Notes: generated by a model from the sequence alone, not told the origin. A stretch of 64,000 nucleotides of DNA from Marivita sp. GX14005 (GCF_023370775.1 NZ_JAMCCQ010000001.1:558001-622000); one strand, 5' to 3'. Shown: positions 39,035 to 50,181, numbered from the stretch's first letter. Made by a program: numbers and translations.

Positions 39035-39529
39035 ATGACTCAAACCCCGAAGATCGGCATCATCATGGGCAGCCAATCGGACTGGCCAACCATGAAGGAA
39101 GGCGCCGCCATCCTGGACGATCTGGGCCTGTCCTATGAAGCACGCATCGTCTCGGCACATCGCACGCCCGACCGGCTTTGGGAGTACGGCCGCACCGCCG
39201 TGGAGCGCGGCCTTCAGGTCATCATCGCCGGCGCCGGCGGCGCGGCGCATCTGCCGGGCATGATGGCCTCGAAAACCCGCCTGCCCGTCATCGGCGTTCC
39301 GATCCGCACACAGGCGCTTTCAGGCGTGGACAGCCTCTATTCGATCCTCCAGATGCCGCGGGGCTATCCCGTCGCGACAATGGCGATCGGCGCGCCGGGC
39401 GCGGCCAATGCCGCCCTCATGGCAGCCGGCATCCTAGCGCTGCAGGATCCCGATCTCGCCGCCCGGCTCGACAGATGGCGCGCCGATCTGTCCGCCTCGA
39501 TCCCCGAAATCCCGTCCGAAGACGCATAA
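39035..39529 (+). CDS. purE: N5-carboxyaminoimidazole ribonucleotide mutase
   Basis: 164 aa class I PurE converting N5-CAIR to CAIR in purine synthesis. Motifs [34 protein letters not shown] and [14 protein letters not shown] are all clear. Three bases separate it from purK, so the two are cotranscribed. Confidence 0.96.
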   Translation: MTQTPKIGIIMGSQSDWPTMKEGAAILDDLGLSYEARIVSAHRTPDRLWEYGRTAVERGLQVIIAGAGGAAHLPGMMASKTRLPVIGVPIRTQALSGVDSLYSILQMPRGYPVATMAIGAPGAANAALMAAGILALQDPDLAARLDRWRADLSASIPEIPSEDA

Positions 39530-39532
39530 CCC

Positions 39533-40603
39533 ATGACCTCTCCGCTCTCCCAAGGTTCGATCATCGGCATCATCGGCGGCGGCCAGCTGGGCCGGATGCT
39601 TTCGGTCGCGGCCAGCCAGCTCGGCTTTACCTGTCACATTTTCGAACCCGGCGCCGCCCCACCCGCAGGGCATGTGGCCCATCAGGTCACGACCGCGTCC
39701 TATGACGACGAAGCGGCGCTGCGCGCTTTTGGCAACGCTGTGGACGTCATCACCTACGAGTTCGAGAACATACCGACCGAAGCGCTGGATATCCTGCAGG
39801 AATTCGCCCCGATCCACCCGGGCCGCGAGGCGCTGCGGACCAGCCAGGATCGCTTGACCGAAAAGACATTCCTGCGCGATCTCGGCCTGCGAACCGCGCC
39901 CTTTGCCGATATCACGGATGCCCGAAGCCTAAAGGCCGCGCTGGCCGAGATCGGCACGCCCTCGATCCTCAAGACGCGCCGCTTCGGCTATGACGGCAAG
40001 GGCCAGGCCCGGATCGACAGCCCCGATGCAGCAAGCGCCGCGCTGGACGCCCTCGAAGGCGCGCCCGCGATCCTCGAAGGGTTCGTCGATTTCTCGCACG
40101 AGGTTTCCGTCATCGCAGCGCGCGGCGCCGATGGCGCCATCGCGGCATTCGATCCGGGAGAGAACCTGCACAAGCACGGCATTTTGAGAACCACGACCGT
40201 CCCGGCCCGCATGTCACAGGCGCAGCGCACCGATGCGGTCCTGATCGCCGCGAAAATCGCCAATGCGCTCAACTATGTCGGGGTTCTCGGGGTCGAGCTT
40301 TTCGTGACCCCCGATGCGCTCATCGTGAACGAATTCGCGCCGCGCGTGCATAATTCGGGACACTGGACGCAGAACGGCTGCGCTGTCGATCAATTCGAAC
40401 AGCATATCCGTGCCATTGCCGGATGGCCGCTCGGGGACGGGCAACGCCATGTCGACGTCACCATGGAAAACCTCATCGGGGATGACATGAACCGCGTCCC
40501 CGAACTGGCCCGATCCGCCGATTGCGCATTGCATCTTTACGGCAAGTCCGAAGTCAAACCCGGTCGCAAGATGGGCCACGTCAACTTCATCAAGCGGTCC
40601 TGA
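39533..40603 (+). CDS. purK: N5-carboxyaminoimidazole ribonucleotide synthase
   Basis: 356 aa ATP-grasp enzyme that makes N5-CAIR from AIR, ATP and bicarbonate. N-terminal GIIGGGQLGRMLSVAA, ATP-grasp TRRFGYDGKGQ, and LVELFVTP...VNEFAPRVHNSGHWT are present. Paired with purE. The stop is followed by a version of the CTTCTTCTCGTCCCAAATAC gene-end element. Confidence 0.96.
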   Translation: MTSPLSQGSIIGIIGGGQLGRMLSVAASQLGFTCHIFEPGAAPPAGHVAHQVTTASYDDEAALRAFGNAVDVITYEFENIPTEALDILQEFAPIHPGREALRTSQDRLTEKTFLRDLGLRTAPFADITDARSLKAALAEIGTPSILKTRRFGYDGKGQARIDSPDAASAALDALEGAPAILEGFVDFSHEVSVIAARGADGAIAAFDPGENLHKHGILRTTTVPARMSQAQRTDAVLIAAKIANALNYVGVLGVELFVTPDALIVNEFAPRVHNSGHWTQNGCAVDQFEQHIRAIAGWPLGDGQRHVDVTMENLIGDDMNRVPELARSADCALHLYGKSEVKPGRKMGHVNFIKRS

Positions 40604-40628
40604 TCTTCTTCTCGTCCCAAATACTCGA

Positions 40629-41774
40629 TCACCCGAAAAACCGCTGCGCGATCACGCCGGACATATAGGCGATCTCGCCCGCCACGATCGTCGCGGCAAC
40701 CCGCCCCGACGCCCGGTCGAGAATGACCATATCGGCGCGCAGTCCTTCGCGCAGCGCGCCGCGGTCATTGAGCCCCAGGAGCCGCGCCGGACCGCTCGAC
40801 ACCATGCCCCAGGCCTGCGGAAGCGGCGCGATGCCCAGCTCTTCGAGCCGGAAGGCCGCGCGCAGGGGCGACGGGTAATGGTAATCCGACGCCAGGGCGT
40901 CGCAGAGCCCCGCATGGGCCAATTCGGCAGCGGCGATATTGCCGGCGTGGCTTGCCCCGCGCACGATATTGGGCGCGCCGAGCACGATATGCGCGCCCGC
41001 CGCGCGGGCCGCCTCCGCCGCCTCGCGCGTTTCGGGAAACTCGCTCACCTGTGCGCCCCGCCGATCCCAGATCGCGCGATCCGCAGCCGTCCGGTCATCG
41101 TGACTCCCGATCACCACGCCGCGCGCGTGGAGTTCCGTGCAGAGCGCATCGAGCGCCGCAGGCACCTCCGCGGAGCGGTCGTGCAAACCCTGCATCAAGG
41201 CCAGATGCGCCTCCGGATTGCGTCCGCTCTTGAGCGCCTGCCCGACGAGTCTGGCCGGTTTACGCCCCTCGGAGAGGCGCTGGTGCGGCAGATGGTCATT
41301 GAAGACGACAAACCCGATCCCGAACCGGTCAATCGCCGCCAGCGCACGGGCGAAATCGTCCAGAAGATGCGTTTCAAGCCTCAGCTGCAGACGCAAATCG
41401 ACAGGAAGGCTCTCCTTGACCGAACAGACGCTTTCGAACACATGCTCGGCGAAATCGGGTCCGCGCATCCCGCCTTCCCAGCTGTAGAACTGCGCCAGAA
41501 CAGCCGTTGTGATACCGTTCGCGGCAAGCTCCGCCGCCGCCGCGATAACGCCGCGTTCGGCTTCACGCAGCGCACCCCGCCGGGGTGCCATATGCCGCTC
41601 GAACCCGTCGCCATGCGCATCGACGATGCCCGGCAGGATATCGTATCCCGACAGATCGATCTCGCGTCCGAAGCCATCGTCGCAAAGCACACCGCCCGCC
41701 ATCGCGAGCGGCGCGTCGCTCCAGCCTTCCGGTCGCAATACGCGCGCCCGCGCCAGGCGGCAATCATTCGGCAT
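40629..41774 (-). CDS. PhnM-like alpha-D-ribose 1-methylphosphonate 5-triphosphate diphosphatase
   Basis: About 381 aa amidohydrolase-family protein. The metal motif is [10 protein letters not shown] (PhnM-type HxD), with HDDRTAAD in the middle, and TSSG-like [10 protein letters not shown] at the C-terminus. PhnM removes pyrophosphate from a phosphonate-degradation intermediate, yet no other phn gene is in the window. It may be an orphan with another substrate. I use ATG 41774; a GTG at 41795 is also possible. Overlaps the lipase-like gene by 11 bp. Confidence 0.75.
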   Translation of the reverse strand: MPNDCRLARARVLRPEGWSDAPLAMAGGVLCDDGFGREIDLSGYDILPGIVDAHGDGFERHMAPRRGALREAERGVIAAAAELAANGITTAVLAQFYSWEGGMRGPDFAEHVFESVCSVKESLPVDLRLQLRLETHLLDDFARALAAIDRFGIGFVVFNDHLPHQRLSEGRKPARLVGQALKSGRNPEAHLALMQGLHDRSAEVPAALDALCTELHARGVVIGSHDDRTAADRAIWDRRGAQVSEFPETREAAEAARAAGAHIVLGAPNIVRGASHAGNIAAAELAHAGLCDALASDYHYPSPLRAAFRLEELGIAPLPQAWGMVSSGPARLLGLNDRGALREGLRADMVILDRASGRVAATIVAGEIAYMSGVIAQRFFG

Positions 41775-42543
41775 CGGATGGCTCAGGGCAAACACCGAAG
41801 ACGCAGAGAAGCTCGTCCGTGTTGATCGATTTCGTCCAGTCGAGTCCCGGAACGAACCTGCCGTGTTTCAGAAATTCGACGGTCTGGGCGATCACGGTGG
41901 GGGATTGCATGATGAATGTATGCGTCACCGGTACCGTCAGATGCGCTTTCATGCCTTTGACATAGGTCGATTTGACCGAAACCTTGCCGTCATCCTCGCC
42001 GGGAATGAGATTGGAAAAGAACGGGTTGAGCGATTGCGAGCCCGCGATCACGCCCAGTTCGAAATCCACCGGGGGCAGCGAGCGCGGCAAGCTCTCCTTC
42101 GAGGTGCCGAGTTGCAAACCGGCAGGCCCGTTCAGCCATTCGAAAAGCTCCAGCCCGCCAAGCTCGTCCACAAGCTCGCTGCCCTGGTTCGGCGGAGCGA
42201 GCATCACCACACGCCCCAGATTGCCGGGACGGTGGTCCTTGAGCCAGTAGCGCAGCAGGATGCCGCCCATGGAATGGGTGACGAAATGCACGCGATCCCC
42301 CCCGCATTGCGCGATAGCGCTGGGCAAGGTGCGCTCGGTCAGCGTCTGGATGCGTGCGGTGGTCGAAGGATAGCCGGGCGCGAAAACGCGATATCCCTTG
42401 GCTTCCAGCACGGATTGCATCACCGCGAAGGACGCTTCGGTGCGCGCCAGCCCATGCAGCAGGATGACACATTCCGCCCGCGCCGCCGAAGCAGCGGCCG
42501 TCAGGAATAGGGCGCATAGCAAACTGGTAAAGACCCGGATCAT
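41764..42543 (-). CDS. Exported lipase-like alpha/beta hydrolase
   Basis: 259 aa predicted secreted hydrolase. Signal peptide about residues 1-24 ([20 protein letters not shown]). The fold is marked by [10 protein letters not shown] (oxyanion HG) and the nucleophile elbow THSMGG; a catalytic Asp and His are plausible downstream ([19 protein letters not shown]). Nearest to PGAP1/triacylglycerol lipase-like proteins. Substrate unknown. Start ATG at 42543 because of the signal peptide. Confidence 0.85.
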   Translation of the reverse strand: MIRVFTSLLCALFLTAAASAARAECVILLHGLARTEASFAVMQSVLEAKGYRVFAPGYPSTTARIQTLTERTLPSAIAQCGGDRVHFVTHSMGGILLRYWLKDHRPGNLGRVVMLAPPNQGSELVDELGGLELFEWLNGPAGLQLGTSKESLPRSLPPVDFELGVIAGSQSLNPFFSNLIPGEDDGKVSVKSTYVKGMKAHLTVPVTHTFIMQSPTVIAQTVEFLKHGRFVPGLDWTKSINTDELLCVFGVCPEPSDAE

Positions 42544-42593
42544 GCGGCTGAGATACGTGCTCCGCCGGCGATAGGAAAGGGCCGCGGACATGA

Positions 42594-42617
42594 CAAAGGC
42601 GCCCGTGGGCGCCTTTG
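42594..42617. terminator. Hairpin after groEL
   Basis: CAAAGGCGCCC-gt-GGGCGCCTTTG, a perfect 11-bp inverted repeat located 33 bp beyond the groEL stop. The T tract is poor, so it may be an RNA-stability or Rho-assisted terminator of groESL. Confidence 0.7.
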
Positions 42618-42650
42618 TGCGAAGTTTGCTTCTGCGTGGCAGAGGCGTGA

Positions 42651-44312
<1,662 letters not shown>

Positions 44313-44348
44313 TTAACCAGAGTTGGTGTTCGCGATCACGCGAGGCGT

Positions 44349-44660
44349 TCAGGCGGCTTTCGCCGCTGCGCCATCGGTGATGATGCCAAGGATGTCCGAC
44401 TCCTTCATGATGAGGAGTTCCTCGCCATCGATCGTCACTTCCGTGCCCGACCACTTGCCGAAGAGGATCTTGTCGCCTTCCGCGACATCCATCTTGATCC
44501 GATCGCCGTCTTCGTCACGAGCGCCTGCGCCACACGCGACAACCACGCCTTCTGCCGGCTTTTCCTTGGCGCTATCGGGAATGATCAGGCCACCAGCAGT
44601 TTTTTCGTCGCTTTCAACGCGACGGACCAGCACGCGGTCATGAAGCGGTTTGAATGCCAT
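44349..44660 (-). CDS. groES: Co-chaperonin GroES
   Basis: 103 aa co-chaperonin capping GroEL. Family pattern [24 protein letters not shown] and the mobile loop region. Standard length. The promoter region upstream holds a CIRCE operator and a sigma-70 promoter. First gene of groESL. Confidence 0.97.
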   Translation of the reverse strand: MAFKPLHDRVLVRRVESDEKTAGGLIIPDSAKEKPAEGVVVACGAGARDEDGDRIKMDVAEGDKILFGKWSGTEVTIDGEELLIMKESDILGIITDGAAAKAA

Positions 44661-44716
44661 CTTCGAGTCTCCTTACTCAAAGTTTCCATCAGAGCCCCTC
44701 GCTCTTCAAAGGGCTG

Positions 44717-44743
44717 TTATCACTCCATCGATCAGAGTGCTAA
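44717..44743 (-). promoter_or_regulatory. CIRCE operator of groESL
   Basis: On the groES strand: TTAGCACTC-N9-GAGTGATAA. The canonical inverted repeat is TTAGCACTC-N9-GAGTGCTAA, so one base differs (A for C in the distal arm). It is the binding site of the HrcA heat-shock repressor. It lies about 57-83 bp upstream of the groES start and just downstream of the -10 element. Confidence 0.92.
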
Positions 44744-44750
44744 CGGCGCA

Positions 44751-44779
44751 TAGCTAGGGACGCTGTCGAAACGAGTCAA
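44751..44779 (-). promoter_or_regulatory. Sigma-70 promoter of groESL
   Basis: TTGACT (44774-44779) and TAGCTA (44751-44756) on the minus strand, separated by 17 bp. The predicted start falls at the edge of the CIRCE element, so HrcA binding would block initiation. I found no clear RpoH -10 (CCCCAT) here. Confidence 0.6.
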
Positions 44780-44821
44780 CACCGCCGATCAAGATTTTTA
44801 GGCTCAGTTCGACACACCGTG

Positions 44822-45487
44822 TCAGCCGAGCGCATCGCCCCAATCTGCAAGCCCGCGACGACCTTTTTCGGATAGCGCGTAGACACCGGTTTTTACCTTG
44901 TCGAACCATCCATAGTGGTTATCGCGCATCAGCGTGGTGGCCTTGGCGACCCCGGTCGCCCGCGCGACATCGGCGCCTTTCTGCGCGCCGGCAACGGCCA
45001 GATGACGCGCGCAGCGCAGCGCGTCCTGACGATAGGCGGTGACGATGCCGTGCCGCGTCGCGCCGCCATCGTTGGGATCGCCCTCAAGGCGGTCGAACTC
45101 GCGCAAAAGCTTGGCGCGCCTTTGGACATTGCGACGGGGCGCATATGGCCCCGGATCGCATTGCGCCTCGACCGCGCCATCGGAGCGCACGGTGAGGAAT
45201 CCCAGCGACAAACGACGGCACAGCGCGACATTCTCCCGAAGTGCGCGCCGGCCGGTCCGGCCCGTGGGCTTGGGCACCGCGATATAGACCAGATCGCTCA
45301 CCGCCATCCGCGCGACGGCCTGATGGTAGAGCGACAGGCTCAGCCGCAGTTTCATCTCTACGATCAGGGGATCTTCCTTCCCCCGCCGCGCAACCAGATC
45401 GGCGGCACCGACCTCTCCCTTGACGGTATAGCCTTGCGCTTCGAGAAAGGCTTTTAACGGAGGATAGAGATCGGTTTCGCGCTTCAT
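44822..45487 (-). CDS. DUF2161 (PD-(D/E)XK nuclease-like) protein
   Basis: 221 aa protein of the DUF2161 family. A PD-(D/E)XK-like core is visible: GEVGAADLVARRG then LIVEMKLRLSLSLYHQA, i.e. D...E-x-K. A winged-helix-like C-terminal part (VARATGVAKATTLMRDNHYG, TGVYALSEKGRRGL) may bind DNA. These proteins are proposed nucleases or phosphodiesterases, with no known function, and often occur in alphaproteobacteria. It stands alone behind groESL. Confidence 0.75.
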   Translation of the reverse strand: MKRETDLYPPLKAFLEAQGYTVKGEVGAADLVARRGKEDPLIVEMKLRLSLSLYHQAVARMAVSDLVYIAVPKPTGRTGRRALRENVALCRRLSLGFLTVRSDGAVEAQCDPGPYAPRRNVQRRAKLLREFDRLEGDPNDGGATRHGIVTAYRQDALRCARHLAVAGAQKGADVARATGVAKATTLMRDNHYGWFDKVKTGVYALSEKGRRGLADWGDALG

Positions 45488-45569
45488 CGCCTATCAATGC
45501 GCGAGCCGGTTGCCGCTGGCAAGCGCAGCGCCTAGCTTGATGATACCGACCATCTGAAGGAAACCGACA

Positions 45570-46559
45570 ATGCCGCTCCGCCTTCTCGCGCTCGTGCTGA
45601 GCCTCGCCTTCGGGCAAACGGCCATCGCCGCCTGCAGCGGCACGGATCTGCGCACCACCTTGAGCGCGGATGAGCAGGAAAGGATCGATGATGCTGTCGC
45701 CGAAGCTCCTTACGCCTCCGGCAATCATTGGCGCGCCACCCGTGATGATGCGGTCCTTCACCTCATTGGAACGATGCATCTTGCCGATCCGCGCCTCTCT
45801 GACCCGCTCGAGCGGTTGCGCCCGGTGATCGAAAGCGCCGATCTGCTCCTTCTCGAAATGCCGCAGAAAGACGAGGACGCGCTGCAAGAGCGACTGTCGA
45901 GCGAACCGGGCCTTTTGCTCATGCAGGACACCAGCCTTCCCGAATTGCTGGACGAGGATCAGTGGGCGCAAATGTCGGATGCGCTATCGGCGCGCGGCGT
46001 TCCACCCTTTATGGGATCGCGGTTCCAGCCGTGGTATGTATCGGTCTTGCTGGCGATCCCACCCTGCGCCGCATCCCCCGATCTTGCCGAGGGCGGGTTG
46101 GACGCCCGGATCGAGGACATCGCGCAAGACGCGGGCGTTCCGCGTGCCGCTCTCGAAGACGCCGAGACGATCTTTGCCGCTTTCGCCGATCAGCCACGCG
46201 AGATGCAAGTGGAGATGATGCTCTCGGCGCTTGTCGAACCACAGGTCAGCGAGGATCTCTTCGCCACCCTGCTCGCCAGCTATTTCGACGAGCGCCCCGC
46301 CGAAGGCTGGGCCGTTTCCGCCGTTCTGGCCGAACGCTACAGCCCGATCGAGCCGGACCTCGCGCGCGCGATATTCGCCACGCTTGAACAGGAACTCCTG
46401 ATCGATCGCAACCGCGCATGGATTCCCGTCCTGACCGAAGCGGCAGACCGTCACGATACCGTCGTGGCGGCCTTCGGTGCCGCGCATCTGCCCGGCGAAA
46501 CCGGCGTTCTAGCCCTGCTGGAAGCCGAAGGGTTCACGCTCGAACGCCTACCCTTCTGA
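45570..46559 (+). CDS. TraB/GumN family protein, exported
   Basis: 329 aa protein with a Sec signal peptide (cut near AIA|AC) followed by a TraB/GumN domain: HLIGTMHLADPRL, LLEMPQKDEDALQERL, FMGSRFQPWYVSVLL, and near the end FGAAHLPGETGVLALLEAEG. Two conserved histidine-containing motifs (GTMH and GAAHL) suggest a metal-dependent hydrolase. Roles in the family range from pheromone shutdown to gum synthesis; the function here is unknown. Confidence 0.87.
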   Translation: MPLRLLALVLSLAFGQTAIAACSGTDLRTTLSADEQERIDDAVAEAPYASGNHWRATRDDAVLHLIGTMHLADPRLSDPLERLRPVIESADLLLLEMPQKDEDALQERLSSEPGLLLMQDTSLPELLDEDQWAQMSDALSARGVPPFMGSRFQPWYVSVLLAIPPCAASPDLAEGGLDARIEDIAQDAGVPRAALEDAETIFAAFADQPREMQVEMMLSALVEPQVSEDLFATLLASYFDERPAEGWAVSAVLAERYSPIEPDLARAIFATLEQELLIDRNRAWIPVLTEAADRHDTVVAAFGAAHLPGETGVLALLEAEGFTLERLPF

Positions 46560-47471
46560 TGCCGAACGCGCATGTTCTCGCCCGCGAACCGCGCTGTCCT
46601 GCTTGAGAAGGAGCCCCAGCGCCACGATGGTCATACCGACCCCGATCAGGCTCAGCGCGGGCGGCAATGGCCGGCCCAGCGCCGCCTCCCAGAGGATGAC
46701 CCAGCTGGGCGTGAGATAGGTATAGGCCATCACTTTCGCCGCCGGGATCCGCAGACTGGCATATTGCAGCAGCAGAAAGGTCGCCGCACTGGCGAAAACC
46801 GCTGTGTAGGCTATGGCGACCCAGACGACCCCCGGCAGCGCCGCCCAATCGGTTGCCACAAGCGCCGGACCGCCCGCCAGCAACAACAGCACCGAACCGG
46901 CAACAAGCGTGCCGAAGGTGAACACCGCCGGACGCTCGCCCCGGTTCAACCGGGCAACCAATGGCGTGTAGATCGCATGGCCGAAACAGCCGACGAAAAA
47001 GATCGCCTCCCCGCGCCCGATCTCGAAGGCACGCAGCGCCGCGAGATCGGCGCGAAAGATCACCCAAAGCGCGCCAAGCGCCCCGATGCAAAGCGCAAGC
47101 GCCATGCGCCGCGTGAGAACCTGCCTCAGCAACAGCCAACCGAACCCCGCCGCCATGAGCGGCGTCAGCGTGAAGACCGCCGACATCGACACCGGCGCAC
47201 CGGTCTTGAGCCCCTCGAACATCAGCACGAAATACGCGCAGAAGAACAGCGCCAGCAGCAGGTATCGCCAGGGCGCCCGGAAGGCCGCCGGGGTCATGCC
47301 CCCGGTCGCCATCACCAAGGCGAACATCAGCGTGGCCGCAATCACGAAACGCACAGCGTTGAGCGCTTCGGGCGCGATATGCGGCGCCGCCATCGACCCG
47401 AGCGAGAACGATCCGGCTACAAGAGCCGAGAATGTCAGCATCGCCAGATGCCCGCGCCCCGCCTCGGTCAT
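46548..47471 (-). CDS. DMT-family (EamA) transporter
   Basis: 307 aa ten-helix transporter with two EamA repeats (about residues 10-140 and 155-290). Patterns AALRFVIAA-like ALNAVRFVIAATL and AKVMAYTYLTPSWVILWEAA are typical. These export amino acids or other metabolites. It begins one base after the LysR-type regulator stop (TGACATG), so it is probably controlled with or by that regulator. Confidence 0.87.
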   Translation of the reverse strand: MTEAGRGHLAMLTFSALVAGSFSLGSMAAPHIAPEALNAVRFVIAATLMFALVMATGGMTPAAFRAPWRYLLLALFFCAYFVLMFEGLKTGAPVSMSAVFTLTPLMAAGFGWLLLRQVLTRRMALALCIGALGALWVIFRADLAALRAFEIGRGEAIFFVGCFGHAIYTPLVARLNRGERPAVFTFGTLVAGSVLLLLAGGPALVATDWAALPGVVWVAIAYTAVFASAATFLLLQYASLRIPAAKVMAYTYLTPSWVILWEAALGRPLPPALSLIGVGMTIVALGLLLKQDSAVRGREHARSASEG

Positions 47472-47472
47472 G

Positions 47473-48360
47473 TCAGTCGCCCCTTCCGCCCGCGCGCTGC
47501 GCCGCGTCCTTGAGATGCGCAACGAAGGCCTGCACCTTGGCGGTGCGGTGCAGATCGACATGCGTGACGATCCAGAGCTGCGGCGACCACTCCTCAAGCG
47601 CCGGGATGACCTCCGTCAGGGTCGAATCCGCCTTGCCCCGATGCCGCGCGACGAAACCGATCCCCGCGCCTTCGCGCACCGCATGCAGCATGCTGCCGGT
47701 TTCAGTCGTGCGAAACACGATGCGATCCAAAGGCACATTGCGCCTAAGCCATTGCTGGAACGGCGCACGCGGCGCATCGTTCGCGCTTCCGACGAAAAAA
47801 TGATCCGCGAAGTCCGACAGGCTCCCGGGCAGACCGTGGCGCGCGATATAGCCATTCGATGCGTATAGCCCGATGTCCAGCTTCATCAGCGGCTGAACGA
47901 TATTGTCCGGCTCCTGCGGCGCGGCCCCGGCGCGGATCGCGACATGCGCTTCGCCGTATTCCAGCCGGAAAAGCCGCTGATCCGTGAGATAGCGCACCGT
48001 CAATCCGGCATGGCGCGTCTGGAAATCCACCAGAACAGGAACAACGAAATCCGAAAGCTCGACAATCGAGGTAACGAGCAGATCCCCGCTGACATCCGCA
48101 CCGCGCCCTTTGATTCGCCCCGCCAACTGCTGAAGCTGATCCTCGGTAGCCTGCGCGACGCGTGCCAGATCCTGCCCGGATTCGGTCGGCGTGTATCCGC
48201 GCGGGTGCCGTTGAAACAGCTTGACACCGAGCCGTGTCTCCAACGCGTCGATATGCCGGATCACGGTGGCATGATGCACGCCCAGTACCTCTGCCGCGCC
48301 ACTGACAGTTCCCAATCGCGCCACCTGATATGCGGTGCGAACCTCGTCCCAATGTTCCAT
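47473..48360 (-). CDS. LysR-family transcriptional regulator
   Basis: 295 aa regulator with an N-terminal winged helix (GTVSGAAEVLGVHHATVIRH, IDALETRLGVKLFQRHPRGY) and a C-terminal effector domain. The ATG at 48360 has GGAGG just upstream; an ATG six codons earlier is an alternative. It is followed at once by the DMT transporter, suggesting it regulates that exporter. Inducer unknown. Confidence 0.9.
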   Translation of the reverse strand: MEHWDEVRTAYQVARLGTVSGAAEVLGVHHATVIRHIDALETRLGVKLFQRHPRGYTPTESGQDLARVAQATEDQLQQLAGRIKGRGADVSGDLLVTSIVELSDFVVPVLVDFQTRHAGLTVRYLTDQRLFRLEYGEAHVAIRAGAAPQEPDNIVQPLMKLDIGLYASNGYIARHGLPGSLSDFADHFFVGSANDAPRAPFQQWLRRNVPLDRIVFRTTETGSMLHAVREGAGIGFVARHRGKADSTLTEVIPALEEWSPQLWIVTHVDLHRTAKVQAFVAHLKDAAQRAGGRGD

Positions 48361-48684
48361 CTCGCCTCCGCGCGCCATCTGACAACCGATCCGCAGTCAC
48401 GCCTATTTCCCGCAAAACCTCAAGACGCGGCGATCCGAAACCGCTTGACGGGTGACAGGCGCGCCTTGACTCCGCGCACGCTTTGCTTCTAAACCTCGCC
48501 GCAACCCCGGAAAGTGTCGCTTTCCGGTCCCTTGGCCTTTGCGCCGGGATCGCCCTCCACCAGCGCGTTGCGCCCGTGGGGGCGCTACCTGCTTGGCCGC
48601 GCCCATTGGGGCAGTTGACGTTTGGCATATCTGCCGCCGGTCCTTACATCAGGGCCAGTTCCGCGGCAAAGGAGGCGAAAGCCC
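48361..48684. other. 324-bp region between lysR and ffh with a possible small transcript
   Basis: A TTGACT at 48466-48471, 17 bp, then CTAAAC (48489-48494) resembles the tRNA-Lys promoter nearby (TTGACC, CTAGAC). About 13 bp later lies a perfect stem-loop CCGGAAAG-TGTCG-CTTTCCGG (48507-48527). This could be a small RNA or the ffh leader. No coding frame is credible and I found no SRP (4.5S) RNA signature. The ffh ribosome site AAAGGAGG is at the end. Confidence 0.45.
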
Positions 48685-50181
48685 ATGTTCGAAAATCTAT
48701 CCGACCGTCTAGGCAGCGTCTTCGACCGGCTGACGAAACAGGGCGCCCTCTCCGAAGACGATGTGAAAACGGCACTGCGGGAGGTGCGCGTCGCACTTCT
48801 CGAAGCCGACGTGTCGCTCCCCGTCGCGCGTGATTTCGTCAAGGCGGTGCAGGCCAAGGCCACCGGTCAGGCCGTTACCAAATCCGTCACGCCGGGCCAG
48901 CAGGTCGTCAAGATCGTGCATGATGAGTTGAAACACGTCCTGACCGGCGACGAGGACCCCGGCAAGCTCAAGATCGACAACCCGCCTGCGCCGATCCTCA
49001 TGGTCGGCCTGCAGGGCGGCGGCAAGACGACCACCACGGCCAAGATCGCCAAGCGCCTGAAAGAGCGCGAGGGCAAGAAGGTGCTGATGGCATCCTTGGA
49101 CGTCAACCGCCCCGCCGCGATGGAGCAGCTTGCGATCCTCGGCACGCAGATCGGTGTCGATACCCTGCCCATCGTCAAGGGCGAAGACCCGGTGGCCATC
49201 GCCAAGCGCGCCAAGACGCAGGCGAGCCTTGGCGGCTACGATGTCTACATGCTCGACACCGCCGGCCGGCTCTCCATCGACGAGGAGTTGATGGCGCAGG
49301 TCGAAGCGGTGCGCGACGTGGCAAACCCGCGCGAGACGCTTCTGGTGGTCGATGGTCTGACCGGCCAAGACGCCGTGCTCACAGCGGAGAACTTCGACGA
49401 CCGCATCGGCATCACCGGCGTCGTCCTCACCCGTATGGACGGCGACGGGCGCGGCGGCGCGGCCCTTTCCATGCGCGCGGTCACGGGCAAACCGATCCGC
49501 TTCGTCGGTCTCGGCGAAAAGATGGACGCGCTCGAAACCTTCGAGCCTGACCGCATCGCCGGCCGCATCCTCGGCATGGGCGACATCGTCGCGCTGGTGG
49601 AAAAGGCGCAGCAGACGCTTGAGGTCGAACAGGCCGAGCGCATGATGAAGCGCTTCCAGAAGGGTCAGTTCAACATGAACGACCTCAAGATGCAGCTCGA
49701 ACAGATGATGAAGATGGGCGGCATGGAAGGCATGATGGCGATGATGCCCGGCGCGGCCAAGATGCAGAAACAGATGGACGGCGCCGGCATCGACGACAAG
49801 ATGATCCGCCAGCAGATCGCCCTGATCCAGTCGATGACCAAACGCGAGCGCGCCAATCCCGCGCTGTTGCAGGCCAGTCGCAAGAAACGCATCGCGAAGG
49901 GTGCCGGAATGGAGGTCAGCGACCTCAACAAGCTGCTCAAGATGCAGCGCCAGATGTCCGACGTGATGAAAAAGATGGGCAAGATGGGCAAGGGCGGCAT
50001 GCTCAAACAGGCCATGAAGGGGATGTTCGGCAAGGGCGGCAGCCCCGAAGACATGATGAACCAGATGGACCCGAAAGCGCTGGAACAGGCGGCCAAGGCG
50101 ATGGGCGCAAAGGGCGGCCTTCCCGGCCTTGGCGGCGGCGCGTTGCCGCCCGGATTGTCCGGTTTCGGGAAGAAGAAATGA
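48685..50181 (+). CDS. ffh: Signal recognition particle protein
   Basis: 498 aa SRP GTPase that targets nascent membrane proteins. N domain, G domain with P-loop GLQGGGKTTTTAK (about 108-120) and DTAGRLSIDEELM, then a methionine-rich M domain (about 300-470: MMKMGGMEGMMAMMPG) that binds 4.5S RNA and signal peptides. Excellent Shine-Dalgarno GGAGG. A TCTTCTTCAAAAATAC gene-end element follows the stop. Confidence 0.97.
   Translation: MFENLSDRLGSVFDRLTKQGALSEDDVKTALREVRVALLEADVSLPVARDFVKAVQAKATGQAVTKSVTPGQQVVKIVHDELKHVLTGDEDPGKLKIDNPPAPILMVGLQGGGKTTTTAKIAKRLKEREGKKVLMASLDVNRPAAMEQLAILGTQIGVDTLPIVKGEDPVAIAKRAKTQASLGGYDVYMLDTAGRLSIDEELMAQVEAVRDVANPRETLLVVDGLTGQDAVLTAENFDDRIGITGVVLTRMDGDGRGGAALSMRAVTGKPIRFVGLGEKMDALETFEPDRIAGRILGMGDIVALVEKAQQTLEVEQAERMMKRFQKGQFNMNDLKMQLEQMMKMGGMEGMMAMMPGAAKMQKQMDGAGIDDKMIRQQIALIQSMTKRERANPALLQASRKKRIAKGAGMEVSDLNKLLKMQRQMSDVMKKMGKMGKGGMLKQAMKGMFGKGGSPEDMMNQMDPKALEQAAKAMGAKGGLPGLGGGALPPGLSGFGKKK

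Noticed and set aside
48361..48684. 4.5S (SRP) RNA gene next to ffh
   Set aside because: The conserved domain IV pattern around GUCCGGAAGGAAGCAGCC is absent from both strands.
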